From contig JBMOOG010000001.1 in assembly GCA_049324535.1 (NCBI GenBank), positions 186,001-250,000 of the forward strand: 64,000 nt of DNA, read 5' to 3'. The DNA is from JBMOOG01 sp049324535 (GTDB taxonomy: Bacteria > Pseudomonadota > Alphaproteobacteria > Rhodobacterales > Rhodobacteraceae). The position numbers and the translations under genes were made by a program. Under the pieces are notes generated by a model, which saw only the letters and a list, made by a program, of their open reading frames with translations, was not told the origin of the DNA and did not search any database. Of the stretch, positions 34,991-43,235 are shown one piece after another (within the stretch, counting starts at the first letter, position 1; each line of letters opens with the position of its first letter).

Positions 34991-37111
34991 TCAGGGCCGC
35001 CGGGACAGGTCGCGGTGGCGCTCGACCTGCGCCACGTCCGACTCGGCCTCGAGCGCGGTCATCACCGCATGCAGGTGCTCGACATCGCGCAGGTCCACCT
35101 CGATGATGAGCCGGTAGAAGTCCGGCTTGCGGTCGACGAAGACCAGATCCGAGATGTTGGCCTTCTGCTCGCCGATCAGCGTGCAGATGCGCCCGAGGAC
35201 CCCTGCGCCATTGGCGATGGTGAGGTTGAGCCCCACGGTGTAGACCGGCGCGTGGCGGCCGGAATGCCAGTGCAGATCGACCCAGCGCGCGGGCTGGTCC
35301 TCGAATTCGGCCAGCGCGGGGCAGTCGATCGAGTGCACCACCACGCCCTGACCGCGGTAGGTGATGCCGACGATCCGCTCGCCGGGAACGGGCTGGCAGC
35401 AGTTGGCGCGGCGGAAGCTCTGGTCGGCGGTCAGGCCGACGACGGGACGGGTGGCGTCCACCTCTTCGGCGGTGCGGGTGGCCAGCTCGGGGTAGATCGC
35501 CTCGATGACCTCGCGCGCCGTCAGTTCCGCGCTGCCGAGACGCGCAAGCACCTCGGTCTCGTCCGGCAGGCCCAGCGTCCGGGCGGCGGTGCGCAGGGCC
35601 TTGTCGGTGGCCTTGCGGCCGACGTGCTCGAAGGCCACCCGGGCCAGTTCGAGCCCGAGCTTCACGAAGCGCTCGCGGTCCTCCTCGCGCAGCGACCGGC
35701 GGATCGCGGCCTTGGCGCGGCCGGTGGTCACGATGTCAAGCCAGGTCGGCTGCGGGCGCTGGCCCGCCGCGGTGATGATGTCGACCGACTGCCCGTTCTT
35801 GAGCCGGGTCCAGAGCGGCACGCGGATGCCGTCCACCTTGGCGCCGACGCAGGAGTTTCCGATCCGGGTGTGGATCGCATAGGCGAAGTCGATCGGCGTC
35901 GCACCCTTGGGCAACTGCACCACGTCGCCCTTGGGCGTGAAGCAGAACACCTGGTCCACATACATCTCGAGCTTGACGTTCTCGAGGAATTCGTCGTGAT
36001 CCTCGCCGCTGTCGAAGCGCTCGGTCAGGCTGGCCAGCCATTTCGCCGGATCGACGGCGAAGGGGTTCTGCGCCCGCTCGCCGTCGCGGTAGGACCAGTG
36101 CGCGGCCACGCCGGCCTCGGCGACCTCGTGCATCTGGCGGGTGCGGATCTGGACCTCGACGCGCTTGCCGTCGCGGCCCGAGACGGTGGTGTGGATCGAC
36201 CGGTAGCCGTTCGACTTGGGCTGGCTGATGTAGTCCTTGAACCGTCCGGGCACCGCCCGCCAGCGGCGGTGGATCAGGCCAAGGACGGTGTAGCAGTCCG
36301 CCTCGGAGCGGGTGATGACCCGAAAGCCGTAGATGTCGGACAGACGCGAGAAGGCGAGCTGCTTCTCCTGCATCTTGCGCCAGATCGAATAGGGTTTCTT
36401 GGCGCGGCCGAAGACGTCCGCCTCGATGCCGGCCTTGTCCAGCTCGGTGCGGATGTCGGCGGTGATGACGTGGATGACGTCGCCGGTTTCCTTCTGAAGC
36501 GTGATGAAGCGGCGGATGATCGAGGCGCGCGCCTCGGGGTTGAGAACCTTGAACGAAAGGTCCTCGAGTTCCTCGCGCATCCACTGCATGCCCATGCGGC
36601 CGGCGAGCGGCGCGAAGATGTCCATGGTCTCGCGCGCCTTGCGGGCCTGCTTTTCCGGCGGCAGCGACTTGATCGTGCGCATGTTGTGCAGGCGGTCGGC
36701 CAGCTTGACCAGGATCACCCGCAGGTCCTTGGACATGGCCATAAACAGCTTGCGGAAGTTCTCCGACTGCTTGGTTTCCGAGGACGAGAGCTGAAGGTTG
36801 GTGAGCTTGGTCACGCCGTCGACAAGCTCGGCGATCTCCTCGCCGAATTCGCGCGCCACCTCGGAGTAGGTGGACTTGGTGTCCTCGATGGTGTCGTGCA
36901 GGAGCGCGGTGACGATCGTGGCGTCGTCCAGCCGCTGTTCGGTCAGGATGGCCGCGACGGCGACGGGATGGGTGAAGTATTCCTCGCCCGACCGGCGCAG
37001 CTGGCCCTGATGCATCGCCCGGCCATAGGCATAGGCCCGCCGGATGAGGTCTGCGTCGGTTCTCGGGTTGTAGTTGCGGACCAGCGCGATCAGGTCTTCG
37101 ACGTCGATCAT
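34991..37111 (-). CDS. Bifunctional (p)ppGpp synthetase/hydrolase (RelA/SpoT homologue)
   Basis: This 706-residue protein is the single long RSH enzyme of the stringent response typical of alphaproteobacteria. The HD hydrolase domain is intact, with TALLHDTIEDT around residues 68-78 and the GEEYFTHPVAVA metal site near 42-53. The synthetase domain follows (about 230-345; FRVITRSEAD, SIHTTVSG and QIRTRQMHEVAE). TGS (near 390-450, with PKGATPIDFAYAIHTRIG) and ACT domains (C-terminal 75 residues) complete it. Both activities are thus expected. rpoZ is 25 bases upstream, the usual partner pair since the omega subunit helps form the ppGpp site on RNA polymerase. DUF2062, pdxJ and acpS follow downstream. 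Confidence 0.96.
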   Translation of the reverse strand: MIDVEDLIALVRNYNPRTDADLIRRAYAYGRAMHQGQLRRSGEEYFTHPVAVAAILTEQRLDDATIVTALLHDTIEDTKSTYSEVAREFGEEIAELVDGVTKLTNLQLSSSETKQSENFRKLFMAMSKDLRVILVKLADRLHNMRTIKSLPPEKQARKARETMDIFAPLAGRMGMQWMREELEDLSFKVLNPEARASIIRRFITLQKETGDVIHVITADIRTELDKAGIEADVFGRAKKPYSIWRKMQEKQLAFSRLSDIYGFRVITRSEADCYTVLGLIHRRWRAVPGRFKDYISQPKSNGYRSIHTTVSGRDGKRVEVQIRTRQMHEVAEAGVAAHWSYRDGERAQNPFAVDPAKWLASLTERFDSGEDHDEFLENVKLEMYVDQVFCFTPKGDVVQLPKGATPIDFAYAIHTRIGNSCVGAKVDGIRVPLWTRLKNGQSVDIITAAGQRPQPTWLDIVTTGRAKAAIRRSLREEDRERFVKLGLELARVAFEHVGRKATDKALRTAARTLGLPDETEVLARLGSAELTAREVIEAIYPELATRTAEEVDATRPVVGLTADQSFRRANCCQPVPGERIVGITYRGQGVVVHSIDCPALAEFEDQPARWVDLHWHSGRHAPVYTVGLNLTIANGAGVLGRICTLIGEQKANISDLVFVDRKPDFYRLIIEVDLRDVEHLHAVMTALEAESDVAQVERHRDLSRRP

Positions 37112-37136
37112 GATGGCCCGCTGCGCGTCCGGGGGG

Positions 37137-37490
37137 TCAGTCCTGTTCCTGAGCCGCCATGAGAGCGCGGAGCATCTTTTCCTCGTTCATGTCGTCCAGG
37201 ACGGGGCGGTCGATCTCGGTCGCGGTCAGAAGCGCCATCGCGTCTTCCTCCGGCTCGTCGATCTCGATCTGGGTCTGCAGACTCTCGATCATCCGTTCGC
37301 GCAGCTCGTCGGCCGACTGCGTTTCCTCGGCGATCTCGCGCAGGGCGACGACGGGGTTCTTGTCGTTGTCGCGCGGAACGGTCGGGTGACCGCCCGCCGC
37401 GATCTCCCGCGCACGATGAGCGGCAAGCATCACCAGTTCGAACCGGTTGGGAACCTTGTCGACGCAGTCTTCGACCGTTACGCGGGCCAT
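37137..37490 (-). CDS. rpoZ: DNA-directed RNA polymerase omega subunit
   Basis: This 117-residue subunit helps assemble RNA polymerase and forms part of ppGpp binding site 1. The conserved N-terminus MARVTVEDCVDKVPNRFELV and the helix VMLAAHRAREIA are unmistakable. A long acidic C-terminal part (DEPEEDA) is typical of alphaproteobacteria. The ATG at 37490 is chosen for this conserved start; another ATG four codons upstream (37502) is in frame. GGAGC sits 4-8 bases upstream of the chosen ATG. A good sigma-70 promoter lies in the 81-base gap after folK. Confidence 0.96.
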   Translation of the reverse strand: MARVTVEDCVDKVPNRFELVMLAAHRAREIAAGGHPTVPRDNDKNPVVALREIAEETQSADELRERMIESLQTQIEIDEPEEDAMALLTATEIDRPVLDDMNEEKMLRALMAAQEQD

Positions 37491-37528
37491 GGGATGCTCC
37501 AATCCGACGTGGAAGGGTGGAAGCCCGC

Positions 37529-37557
37529 TATTTATGTCGGCAGGTTTTGCTTGACAA
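37529..37557 (-). promoter_or_regulatory. Sigma-70-type promoter of rpoZ
   Basis: On the minus strand a -35 TTGTCA (37557-37552) and a -10 TAAATA (37534-37529) are exactly 17 bases apart. The start of transcription would be about 32 bases before the rpoZ ATG. The gap is AT-richer than its surroundings. Confidence 0.65.
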
Positions 37558-37562
37558 GCAAA
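37546..37562. promoter_or_regulatory. Perfect 17-base palindrome over the rpoZ -35 region
   Basis: TTTGCTTG, a central A, CAAGCAAA: eight-base arms with perfect symmetry. It begins ten bases after the folK stop codon and covers the predicted -35 box of rpoZ. It may be an operator for a dimeric repressor or activator, or part of folK transcript ending. Confidence 0.5.
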
Positions 37563-37571
37563 TAGCGGCGC

Positions 37572-38165
37572 CTAAAGCGGCCGAATTCCGGTTTTTGCCG
37601 CGTCCGGAAGGTCGGCGGCCATCTCGGCCACCGTCCGGCCGGACACCGGATGGCGCCAGCGCGGCGCGATCTCGCCGAGGGGAATCAGCACGAAGGCCCG
37701 GTCCTGAAGCCGCGGATGCGGCAGAACCAGCCGGTCGGGGGCCTCGCTGCGCTGGCGTTGCGCCGGCAGGTCGCGCCACTGCGCGAAGACCTCGGCGTCG
37801 GGCAGCACGGCGTCGTCCAGAAACAGGAGGTCGAGATCGATGCCGCGCGGGCCCCAGCGTTCGGTCCGCTGCCGGCCGAACGCCGCCTCGGTGGCGTGGA
37901 GCCGGTCGAGCACCGCCTGCGCCGGAAGGCGCGTGCGCAGGAGCGCGGCGGCGTTCACGTAGTCGTCGCCCGATCCGGGGGGCCAGGCGGGCGTGCGGTA
38001 GAAGCGGCTGACCGCCACCGGCCGCAGCGATTCGTCAAAGCCGGAGAGCCGCCGCAGGGCCGCCACCAGCGTTGCCGCAGGGTCACCCAGGCTGGACGGT
38101 GCGTTCCCGCCCAGCGCTACGGCGGCCACCCTATCCTTTTGGACAGATTCAAAAACTTGTGACAT
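37572..38165 (-). CDS. folK: 2-amino-4-hydroxy-6-hydroxymethyldihydropteridine pyrophosphokinase
   Basis: This 197-residue folate-pathway enzyme transfers pyrophosphate from ATP to the pterin alcohol. Family motifs are visible: ALGGNAPSSLGDP near residue 17, YVNAAALLRT, the Mg-binding GPRGIDLDLLFLDD near 104, and LPHPRLQDRAFVLIPL. It is somewhat longer than E. coli FolK (159). The first residues (MSQVFESVQK) precede the family core, and the ribosome site is weak, so a start slightly downstream is possible. It is divergent from the NYN-domain gene across 105 bases and lies just upstream of rpoZ. Confidence 0.95.
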   Translation of the reverse strand: MSQVFESVQKDRVAAVALGGNAPSSLGDPAATLVAALRRLSGFDESLRPVAVSRFYRTPAWPPGSGDDYVNAAALLRTRLPAQAVLDRLHATEAAFGRQRTERWGPRGIDLDLLFLDDAVLPDAEVFAQWRDLPAQRQRSEAPDRLVLPHPRLQDRAFVLIPLGEIAPRWRHPVSGRTVAEMAADLPDAAKTGIRPL

Positions 38166-38270
38166 TGTGATTATCGGTTACTTTCCACTCGGACGTCCGC
38201 CGTCCATTTTCAGTGTCGTTCCGGAGCCACCTCGGAGGCCGGTCGGCGGGCCATTTAGAAAGGGCATTTG

Positions 38271-38843
38271 ATGTTTTACAAGGACGAACGGCTTGCGCTG
38301 TTCATTGACGGGTCGAACCTCTACGCGGCCGCCAAGGCGCTGGGCTTCGACATCGACTACAAGCTTCTCCGCCAGGAGTTCGAACGGCGGGGCAAGCTGC
38401 TGAGGGCGTTCTACTACACCGCACTGCTGGAGAACGACGACTATTCGCCGATCCGCCCGCTGGTCGACTGGCTGAACTACAACGGCTTCACCATGGTGAC
38501 GAAGCCCGCCAAGGAATACACCGACAGCCAGGGCCGCCGGAAGGTCAAGGGCAACATGGACATCGAGCTGACCGTGAACGCGATGGAGCTCGCGCCGCGG
38601 CTCGATCATGCGGTGCTGTTCTCGGGCGACGGCGATTTCAAGCCGCTGGTCGAAAGCCTTCAGCGTCAGGGCGTGCGGGTCTCGGTCGTGTCGACCATCC
38701 GCAGCCAGCCCCCGATGATCGCTGATGAACTGCGCCGGCAGGCCGACAACTTCATCGAGCTCGACGCGCTGCGCGAGGTCATCGGCCGGCCGCCCCGCGA
38801 GCCGCGGCCCGAGCGCGAAGAGGTCACGGCCGGCGGCCAGTGA
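38271..38843 (+). CDS. NYN/PIN-like domain protein (LabA/DUF88 family)
   Basis: This 190-residue cytosolic protein shows the acidic residues of the NYN nuclease fold: LALFIDGSNLYAA (Asp13), KGNMDIELTVNAMEL, and LFSGDGDFKPLVESLQ. A hydrophobic core strand VSVVSTI follows and a basic/acidic tail rich in Pro-Arg ends the protein. NYN proteins are RNases or RNA-binding proteins; LabA was first named in cyanobacterial clock output, but this family member has no such role here. The ATG at 38271 follows AAGGG by about eight bases. It sits between folK (divergent) and ispH (same strand, 64 bases later). Confidence 0.9.
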   Translation: MFYKDERLALFIDGSNLYAAAKALGFDIDYKLLRQEFERRGKLLRAFYYTALLENDDYSPIRPLVDWLNYNGFTMVTKPAKEYTDSQGRRKVKGNMDIELTVNAMELAPRLDHAVLFSGDGDFKPLVESLQRQGVRVSVVSTIRSQPPMIADELRRQADNFIELDALREVIGRPPREPRPEREEVTAGGQ

Positions 38844-38907
38844 CCCGGATGCGCTGGACGCCCGTCGGCCGGCGGGATAACCCTGCGCCAAAGCCGAAGG
38901 GAGCCCG

Positions 38908-39858
38908 ATGCCGAAGCCTCCGCTGACCCTCCATCTGGCCGCCCCGCGCGGGTTCTGCGCGGGGGTGGACCGAGCAATCCGGATCGTCGAGATGGCGCTC
39001 GAGAAGTGGGGCGCCCCGGTCTTCGTGCGCCACGAGATCGTGCACAACCGGTTCGTCGTGGACGGGCTGCGCGCCAAGGGCGCGGTCTTCGTCGAGGAAC
39101 TGGACGAGGTGCCCGACGACCGTCCGGTGATCTTTTCCGCGCATGGCGTGCCGAAATCGGTTCCGGCCGAGGCGGCGCGACGCGCGATGATCGCGGTGGA
39201 CGCCACCTGCCCGCTGGTGACCAAGGTCCACAACGAGGCCGCGCGGCACCACGAGAACGGGCTTCAGATCATCATGGTCGGCCATGCCGGGCATCCCGAG
39301 GTGCTGGGCACGATGGGACAGCTTCCGGACGGCGAGGTGATCCTTGTCGAGACGGTCGCCGACGCCGCGTCGGTCAACCCGCGCGACCCCGACCGGCTGG
39401 CGCTCATCACCCAGACCACGCTTTCGGTGGACGACACGGCTGGGATCGTCGCGGCGCTGAGGGCGCGGTTTCCGTCGATGCTGGTGCCCGCGCACGAGGA
39501 CATCTGCTATGCGACCACGAACCGCCAGGCGGCGGTGAAGGCGATCGCGCCGAAGATCGACGCGCTGCTGGTGATCGGGGCGCCGAATTCGTCGAACTCG
39601 AAGCGGCTGGTCGAGGTGGGCCGGGCGGCGGGCTGTGCCTATTCCCAGCTGGTGCAGCGGGCGACCGACATCGACTGGCGGGCGCTTGGCTCGATCCGGG
39701 CGGTGGGCGTCACCGCCGGGGCCTCCGCGCCCGAGGTGCTGGTCAACGAGGTGATCGACGCCTTCCGCGACCGGTTCGACGTGACCGTCGAGATCGTCGA
39801 GACCGCGCGCGAGGATGTCGAGTTCAAGGTCCCGCGCGTGCTGCGCGAGCCGGTCTGA
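38908..39858 (+). CDS. ispH: 4-hydroxy-3-methylbut-2-enyl diphosphate reductase
   Basis: This iron-sulfur enzyme makes IPP and DMAPP, the last step of the MEP isoprenoid pathway. It has 316 residues. The three cluster cysteines are at 17 (RGFCAGVDRAI), 101 (DATCPLVTKVH) and 200 (EDICYATTNRQ). SAHGVPK near residue 77 and SSNSKRLVEVG near 230 hold the substrate-binding His and Ser/Asn residues. GGGAG lies about 6-10 bases before the ATG. A GC-rich hairpin follows the stop. Confidence 0.97.
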   Translation: MPKPPLTLHLAAPRGFCAGVDRAIRIVEMALEKWGAPVFVRHEIVHNRFVVDGLRAKGAVFVEELDEVPDDRPVIFSAHGVPKSVPAEAARRAMIAVDATCPLVTKVHNEAARHHENGLQIIMVGHAGHPEVLGTMGQLPDGEVILVETVADAASVNPRDPDRLALITQTTLSVDDTAGIVAALRARFPSMLVPAHEDICYATTNRQAAVKAIAPKIDALLVIGAPNSSNSKRLVEVGRAAGCAYSQLVQRATDIDWRALGSIRAVGVTAGASAPEVLVNEVIDAFRDRFDVTVEIVETAREDVEFKVPRVLREPV

Positions 39859-39865
39859 GGGTGCG

Positions 39866-39887
39866 GCGGGGGTTGTCTGTCCCCCGC
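39866..39887 (+). terminator. Hairpin after ispH
   Basis: GCGGGGG (39866-39872) and CCCCCGC (39881-39887) pair perfectly around an eight-base loop TTGTCTGT, just after the ispH stop. No T run follows. Confidence 0.5.
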
Positions 39888-39942
39888 GCCCGCGGCCGTC
39901 TTCCGAGGCCATGCCCGAGGATATGTCTGCCAAGGTGAATGC

Positions 39943-40425
39943 ATGAGTGCCGCCCCGACCGAGTTGATCGCCCACACCGACGGCGCCTGTTCCGGCAACC
40001 CCGGCCCCGGAGGCTGGGGCGCCGTGCTGCAGGCCCTGCGCGACGGCCGGGTGCTGCGCGAACGCGAGCTGAGCGGGGGCGAGGCCGAGACGACCAACAA
40101 CCGCATGGAGCTGATGGCGGCGATCGCGGCGCTGGAGGCGCTTGGGCGGCCGAGCGCGATCACGCTGGTGACGGACTCGGCCTATGTGAAGAACGGCGTC
40201 ACCGGCTGGATCTTCGGCTGGAAGCGCAACGGCTGGCGCACCGCCGACGGCAAGCCGGTGAAGAACGTCGATCTCTGGCAGCGGCTCGATGCGGCGCAGG
40301 CCCGCCACAAGGTGCGCTGGGAATGGATCAAGGGCCATGCGGGCCACCCGGAGAACGAGCGCGCCGATGCGCTGGCCCGGGCCGGAATGGCGCCCTACAA
40401 GGCGGGAGCGGGCCAGGCACGATGA
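39943..40425 (+). CDS. rnhA: Ribonuclease HI
   Basis: This 160-residue endonuclease cuts RNA in RNA-DNA hybrids. The catalytic set is present: Asp in IAHTDGACSGNPGPGGWG, Glu in TTNNRMELMAAI, Asp in TDSAYVKNG and the C-terminal ENERADALARAG. The basic handle region KRNGWRTADGKPVKN is also present. AAGGTG lies 6-11 bases before the ATG. The stop overlaps the next gene's start by four bases. Confidence 0.97.
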   Translation: MSAAPTELIAHTDGACSGNPGPGGWGAVLQALRDGRVLRERELSGGEAETTNNRMELMAAIAALEALGRPSAITLVTDSAYVKNGVTGWIFGWKRNGWRTADGKPVKNVDLWQRLDAAQARHKVRWEWIKGHAGHPENERADALARAGMAPYKAGAGQAR

Positions 40426-41042
40426 CCGTGATCGACCTTCTCGATTACGCCTCGGTCCTTGTCTTCGCCCTGACCGGCGCGCTGGCGGCCAGCCGGGCGC
40501 AGCTCGACATCGTGGGCTTTGCCTTTCTGGCAAGCCTCACTGCGGTCGGTGGCGGCACGCTCCGCGATGTGATCCTCGACCGCAGCCCGGTGTTCTGGGT
40601 CGCCCGACCCGCGCTGATCGCCGTGGCGGTGGCGGCCTCGGTGCTGGTCTTCTTCACCGCCCATCTTCTCGAAAGCCGGCTGCGGGTTCTGACCTGGCTG
40701 GACGCTCTGGCGCTGTCGGTCGCGGTTCCGGCGGGCGTGGGCGTGGCGCTGGCCGCGGGCCAGCACTGGTCGGTGGTCCTGATGATGGGGATCGCCACCG
40801 GATGCTTCGGGGGCCTCATGCGCGACGTGGTCTGCAACGAGGTGCCGCTGGTGCTGAAGCAGGGCGAGCTTTATGCGACGGCGGCGCTTGCCGGCGCGGG
40901 TGCGGCGGTGCTGGCGATGGCGGTGATGCCGGCCGGAGCGGCGTTGCTGGCCTGCGCCGCCGTCACCTTCGGGCTGCGGAGCGGAAGCCTGCTGTTCGGC
41001 TGGCGGCTGCCGGTCTACCGGGCGCGGCCACCGCGCCGCTAG
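40422..41042 (+). CDS. TRIC/UPF0126 family cation channel-like membrane protein
   Basis: This 206-residue membrane protein has six or seven hydrophobic segments and two copies of the UPF0126 motif (FALTGALAASRAQLD near residue 15 and GIATGCFGGLMRDVVCNE near 125), as in YicG and the trimeric intracellular cation channels. GGGTLRDVILDR belongs to the first repeat. The physiological role in bacteria is unclear. The start overlaps the rnhA stop (ATGA), showing co-translation, and the stop shares a CTAG with the convergent small membrane protein. Confidence 0.9.
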   Translation: MTVIDLLDYASVLVFALTGALAASRAQLDIVGFAFLASLTAVGGGTLRDVILDRSPVFWVARPALIAVAVAASVLVFFTAHLLESRLRVLTWLDALALSVAVPAGVGVALAAGQHWSVVLMMGIATGCFGGLMRDVVCNEVPLVLKQGELYATAALAGAGAAVLAMAVMPAGAALLACAAVTFGLRSGSLLFGWRLPVYRARPPRR

Positions 41043-41284
41043 CGTCCGCCCTTCGGCCCGTAGGTCTCCCACAGCCAGATCAGCACGAGCGCGCCAAGAA
41101 CCGCGCCGACGAAGCCCGCGGCAAAGCCCAGAACGCTGAGAAGCGCCCGCAGCACCAGCCCGCCGGCCAGGGCGCCGAGTACGCCGATGGCGATGGTGGT
41201 GACGATGTCCGTGTCAAGCTTCATCAGCCGGGTGGCGATGAACCCCGCCGCGGCGCCGATGATGAGAAGGCCGAGGATCTGCAT
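41039..41284 (-). CDS. Small GlsB/YeaQ/YmgE-like membrane protein
   Basis: This 81-residue protein is almost wholly hydrophobic, with three predicted helices and many glycines (IIGAAAGFIATRLM, IAIGVLGALAGGLVLRALL, GFVGAVLGALVLIWLW), the pattern of the GlsB/YeaQ/YmgE stress-response membrane family. I chose the ATG at 41284 because it starts the first helix directly; an upstream ATG at 41314 would add ten polar residues. The ribosome site is weak. Its stop lies in the CTAG shared with the TRIC-like gene. Confidence 0.78.
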   Translation of the reverse strand: MQILGLLIIGAAAGFIATRLMKLDTDIVTTIAIGVLGALAGGLVLRALLSVLGFAAGFVGAVLGALVLIWLWETYGPKGGR

Positions 41285-41344
41285 GCTGCGCACCTGTCTT
41301 GGGTCCGCCGCCACTATGCGCCGGCGCGGCGGCCAAGGGAATGC

Positions 41345-42241
41345 TCAGTCGAGCCGGTCGGGCAGGGTCCAGCCGCGCAGGAGCTCGTCCGACGGCATCG
41401 GCCGCTTGCCTTCGCGCTGCGCCACGGAAATCTGCACGGCCCCTGTCCCGCAGGCGATGCGGAGGCCGCCGAGATGCGCGCCGGGCGGACCCTCGCCTTC
41501 GGCAAGGCGCGACCGCAGGAGCTTGACCCTCTCGTTCCCGACCCGGCACCAGGCGCCGGGAAACGGCGACAGCCCGCGGATCTGGCGGTCGATCTCGACG
41601 GCGGGGCGGGTCCAGTCGATCCGCGCCTCGGCCTTGTCGATCTTGGCGGCGTAGGTGACGCCGGACTCGGCCTGCGGGCGGCGCGGCAGCCGGTCGATGC
41701 CGTCGAGCGCCGTCAGGATCAGCCGCGCGCCCGCCACCGACAGCCGGTCGTGCAGATCGCCGGTGGTGTCCTCGGCCGCGATCGGGGTTTCCTCGCACAG
41801 GAGCACCGGTCCGGTGTCGAGCCCGGCCTCCATCTGCATGATGCAGACGCCGGTCGTTGCGTCCCCCGCCAGGATTGCCCGATGGATCGGCGCGGCTCCG
41901 CGCCAGCGGGGCAAGAGCGAGGCGTGGATGTTGAGGCAGCCGTGGCGCGGCGCGTCCAGCACCGGCTGCGGCAGGATCAGGCCGTAGGCCACCACCACCG
42001 CCACGTCGGCGCCGAGCGCGGCAAAGGCTGCCTGCTCGGCCGGATCGCGCAGGGTCCTCGGGTGGCGAACGCGCAGCCCCAGTGCCTCGGCCCGGACCTG
42101 CACCGGCGACGGCCGGTCCTTCTGGCCGCGACCGGCCGGGCGGGGCGGCTGGCAATAGACGCCGACCACCTCATGAGCCCCGGCCAGCGCGTCGAGGGTC
42201 GGCACCGAGAAGTCGGGCGTGCCCATGAACACCACCTTCAT
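41345..42241 (-). CDS. fmt: Methionyl-tRNA formyltransferase
   Basis: This 298-residue enzyme formylates initiator methionyl-tRNA. The N-terminal Rossmann motif MKVVFMGTPDFSVP, the catalytic HASLLPRWRGAAPI (His) and the loop QMEAGLDTGPVL (Asp) are present, along with the C-terminal OB domain from about residue 205. It is the last gene of the def-def-def-fmt operon, with its ATG overlapping the stop of the third deformylase-like gene by four bases. Formylation and deformylation of nascent proteins are thus encoded together. Confidence 0.97.
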   Translation of the reverse strand: MKVVFMGTPDFSVPTLDALAGAHEVVGVYCQPPRPAGRGQKDRPSPVQVRAEALGLRVRHPRTLRDPAEQAAFAALGADVAVVVAYGLILPQPVLDAPRHGCLNIHASLLPRWRGAAPIHRAILAGDATTGVCIMQMEAGLDTGPVLLCEETPIAAEDTTGDLHDRLSVAGARLILTALDGIDRLPRRPQAESGVTYAAKIDKAEARIDWTRPAVEIDRQIRGLSPFPGAWCRVGNERVKLLRSRLAEGEGPPGAHLGGLRIACGTGAVQISVAQREGKRPMPSDELLRGWTLPDRLD

Positions 42242-42741
42242 GCGCGCTTCCCGATCTTGCCGGCGCGGGCGAGCAGCATCCGTCGCCTGAGCGGCGACAG
42301 CCGGTCGAAATACATCCGGCCTTGCAGGTGGTCGATCTGGTGCTGCACCGATGTCGCCCAGAGCTCTACGAAGTCGCGCTCCTCGACCGCACCCTCGGCG
42401 TTCAGGAACCGCACGGTCACCGCCCGCGGGCGCTCGATCGGCGCCGAGACGCCGGGCAGGTTCGGGCTTGCCTCCTCGTGCGTGCGCATCCGGCCGGAGG
42501 CGTGCAGGATCTCGGGGTTGGCCATCCGCACCGCCTGGCCGCGCGTGTCCGAGCAGTCCACGACGGCGAGGGCCTGCATCACGCCCAGTTGCGGTGCGGC
42601 AAGCCCGTAGCCGGGCATCGCGTCCATCGCCTCGATCATCTCGTCCCAGAGTGCCCGCGTCTCGTCGGTGATCGCCGCGACCGGCGCGGCGGGGCGACGC
42701 AGGCGCGGGTCGGGCCAGCGCAGGAACGGACGATGGGTCAT
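42238..42741 (-). CDS. Peptide deformylase homologue with altered active site
   Basis: This 167-residue protein has the length and fold signature of peptide deformylase, but two key residues differ. Motif 1 is normal (GYGLAAPQLG, residues 44-53). Motif 2, usually EEGCLS, reads EEASPN, so Ser92 replaces the metal-ligand Cys. Motif 3, usually QHExDH, reads QHQIDH, so Gln135 replaces the catalytic Glu; His134 and His138 remain. I checked both at codon level (AGC and CAG). It should be inactive as a classical iron deformylase, though the fold may bind the ribosome or a peptide, or regulate its paralogues. It overlaps both neighbours by four bases. The frame is clean and has no stop, so it is a maintained gene rather than a decaying one. 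Confidence 0.9.
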   Translation of the reverse strand: MTHRPFLRWPDPRLRRPAAPVAAITDETRALWDEMIEAMDAMPGYGLAAPQLGVMQALAVVDCSDTRGQAVRMANPEILHASGRMRTHEEASPNLPGVSAPIERPRAVTVRFLNAEGAVEERDFVELWATSVQHQIDHLQGRMYFDRLSPLRRRMLLARAGKIGKRA

Positions 42742-43235
42742 GCGAAGGCCGCGAGGGCCGGGGCAAGCGCCGCGCGCACGTCGGGCGCGGCGCGGTCGAT
42801 GTGCAGGATCCCGTCGAGGTGGTCGCGCTCGTGCTGGACGCAGACCGCGTCAAAGCCGGTGAAGGCGCCTTCCTGCCAGTCGCCCGCCAGATCCTGCCAG
42901 CGCAACCGGATCCGGTCCGGACGGATGACCGGCACGGCCAGGCCCGGCACCGACAGGCAGCCTTCCTCGTGCTCGGCGGCGCCCTCGGCGGCGAGGATCT
43001 CGGGGTTGACCATCACCTGCGGGTCGGGGCGTCCCTCTTTCCAGCCGCAGTCCATCACGAAGATCCGCTGCATGGCGCCGATCTGGGGCCCGGCCAGGCC
43101 GCGGCCCGGCGCGGCGTACATCGTGCGCAGCATGTCGAGAGCGAGCCGCCCCAGACCGGCGTCGAAGCGTTCCACCGGAGGGCACACCTGCCGCAGCCGC
43201 GGGTCCGGCAGGCGCAGGATCGGACGCAGGGTCAT
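42738..43235 (-). CDS. Second peptide deformylase (active-site residues intact)
   Basis: This 165-residue paralogue removes, or could remove, the formyl group from nascent polypeptides. Motif 1 reads GRGLAGPQIG (Gly in place of one Ala), motif 2 is EEGCLSVPG with Cys93, and motif 3 is QHERDHLDG with His135, Glu136 and His139, so catalysis is expected. The C-terminal part is shorter and richer in Ala/Asp than the first def product, and lacks the basic ribosome-binding tail. It overlaps the flanking genes by four bases on each side. Confidence 0.9.
   Translation of the reverse strand: MTLRPILRLPDPRLRQVCPPVERFDAGLGRLALDMLRTMYAAPGRGLAGPQIGAMQRIFVMDCGWKEGRPDPQVMVNPEILAAEGAAEHEEGCLSVPGLAVPVIRPDRIRLRWQDLAGDWQEGAFTGFDAVCVQHERDHLDGILHIDRAAPDVRAALAPALAAFA

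Noticed and set aside
39905..39942. GAGGATAT-type element before rnhA, compared with ACAAATATCC at 25022
   Set aside because: Similar strings are common in Rhodobacterales intergenic DNA as I recall them, but the two here share too little to claim a repeat family, and the end of the first is simply the rnhA ribosome site.
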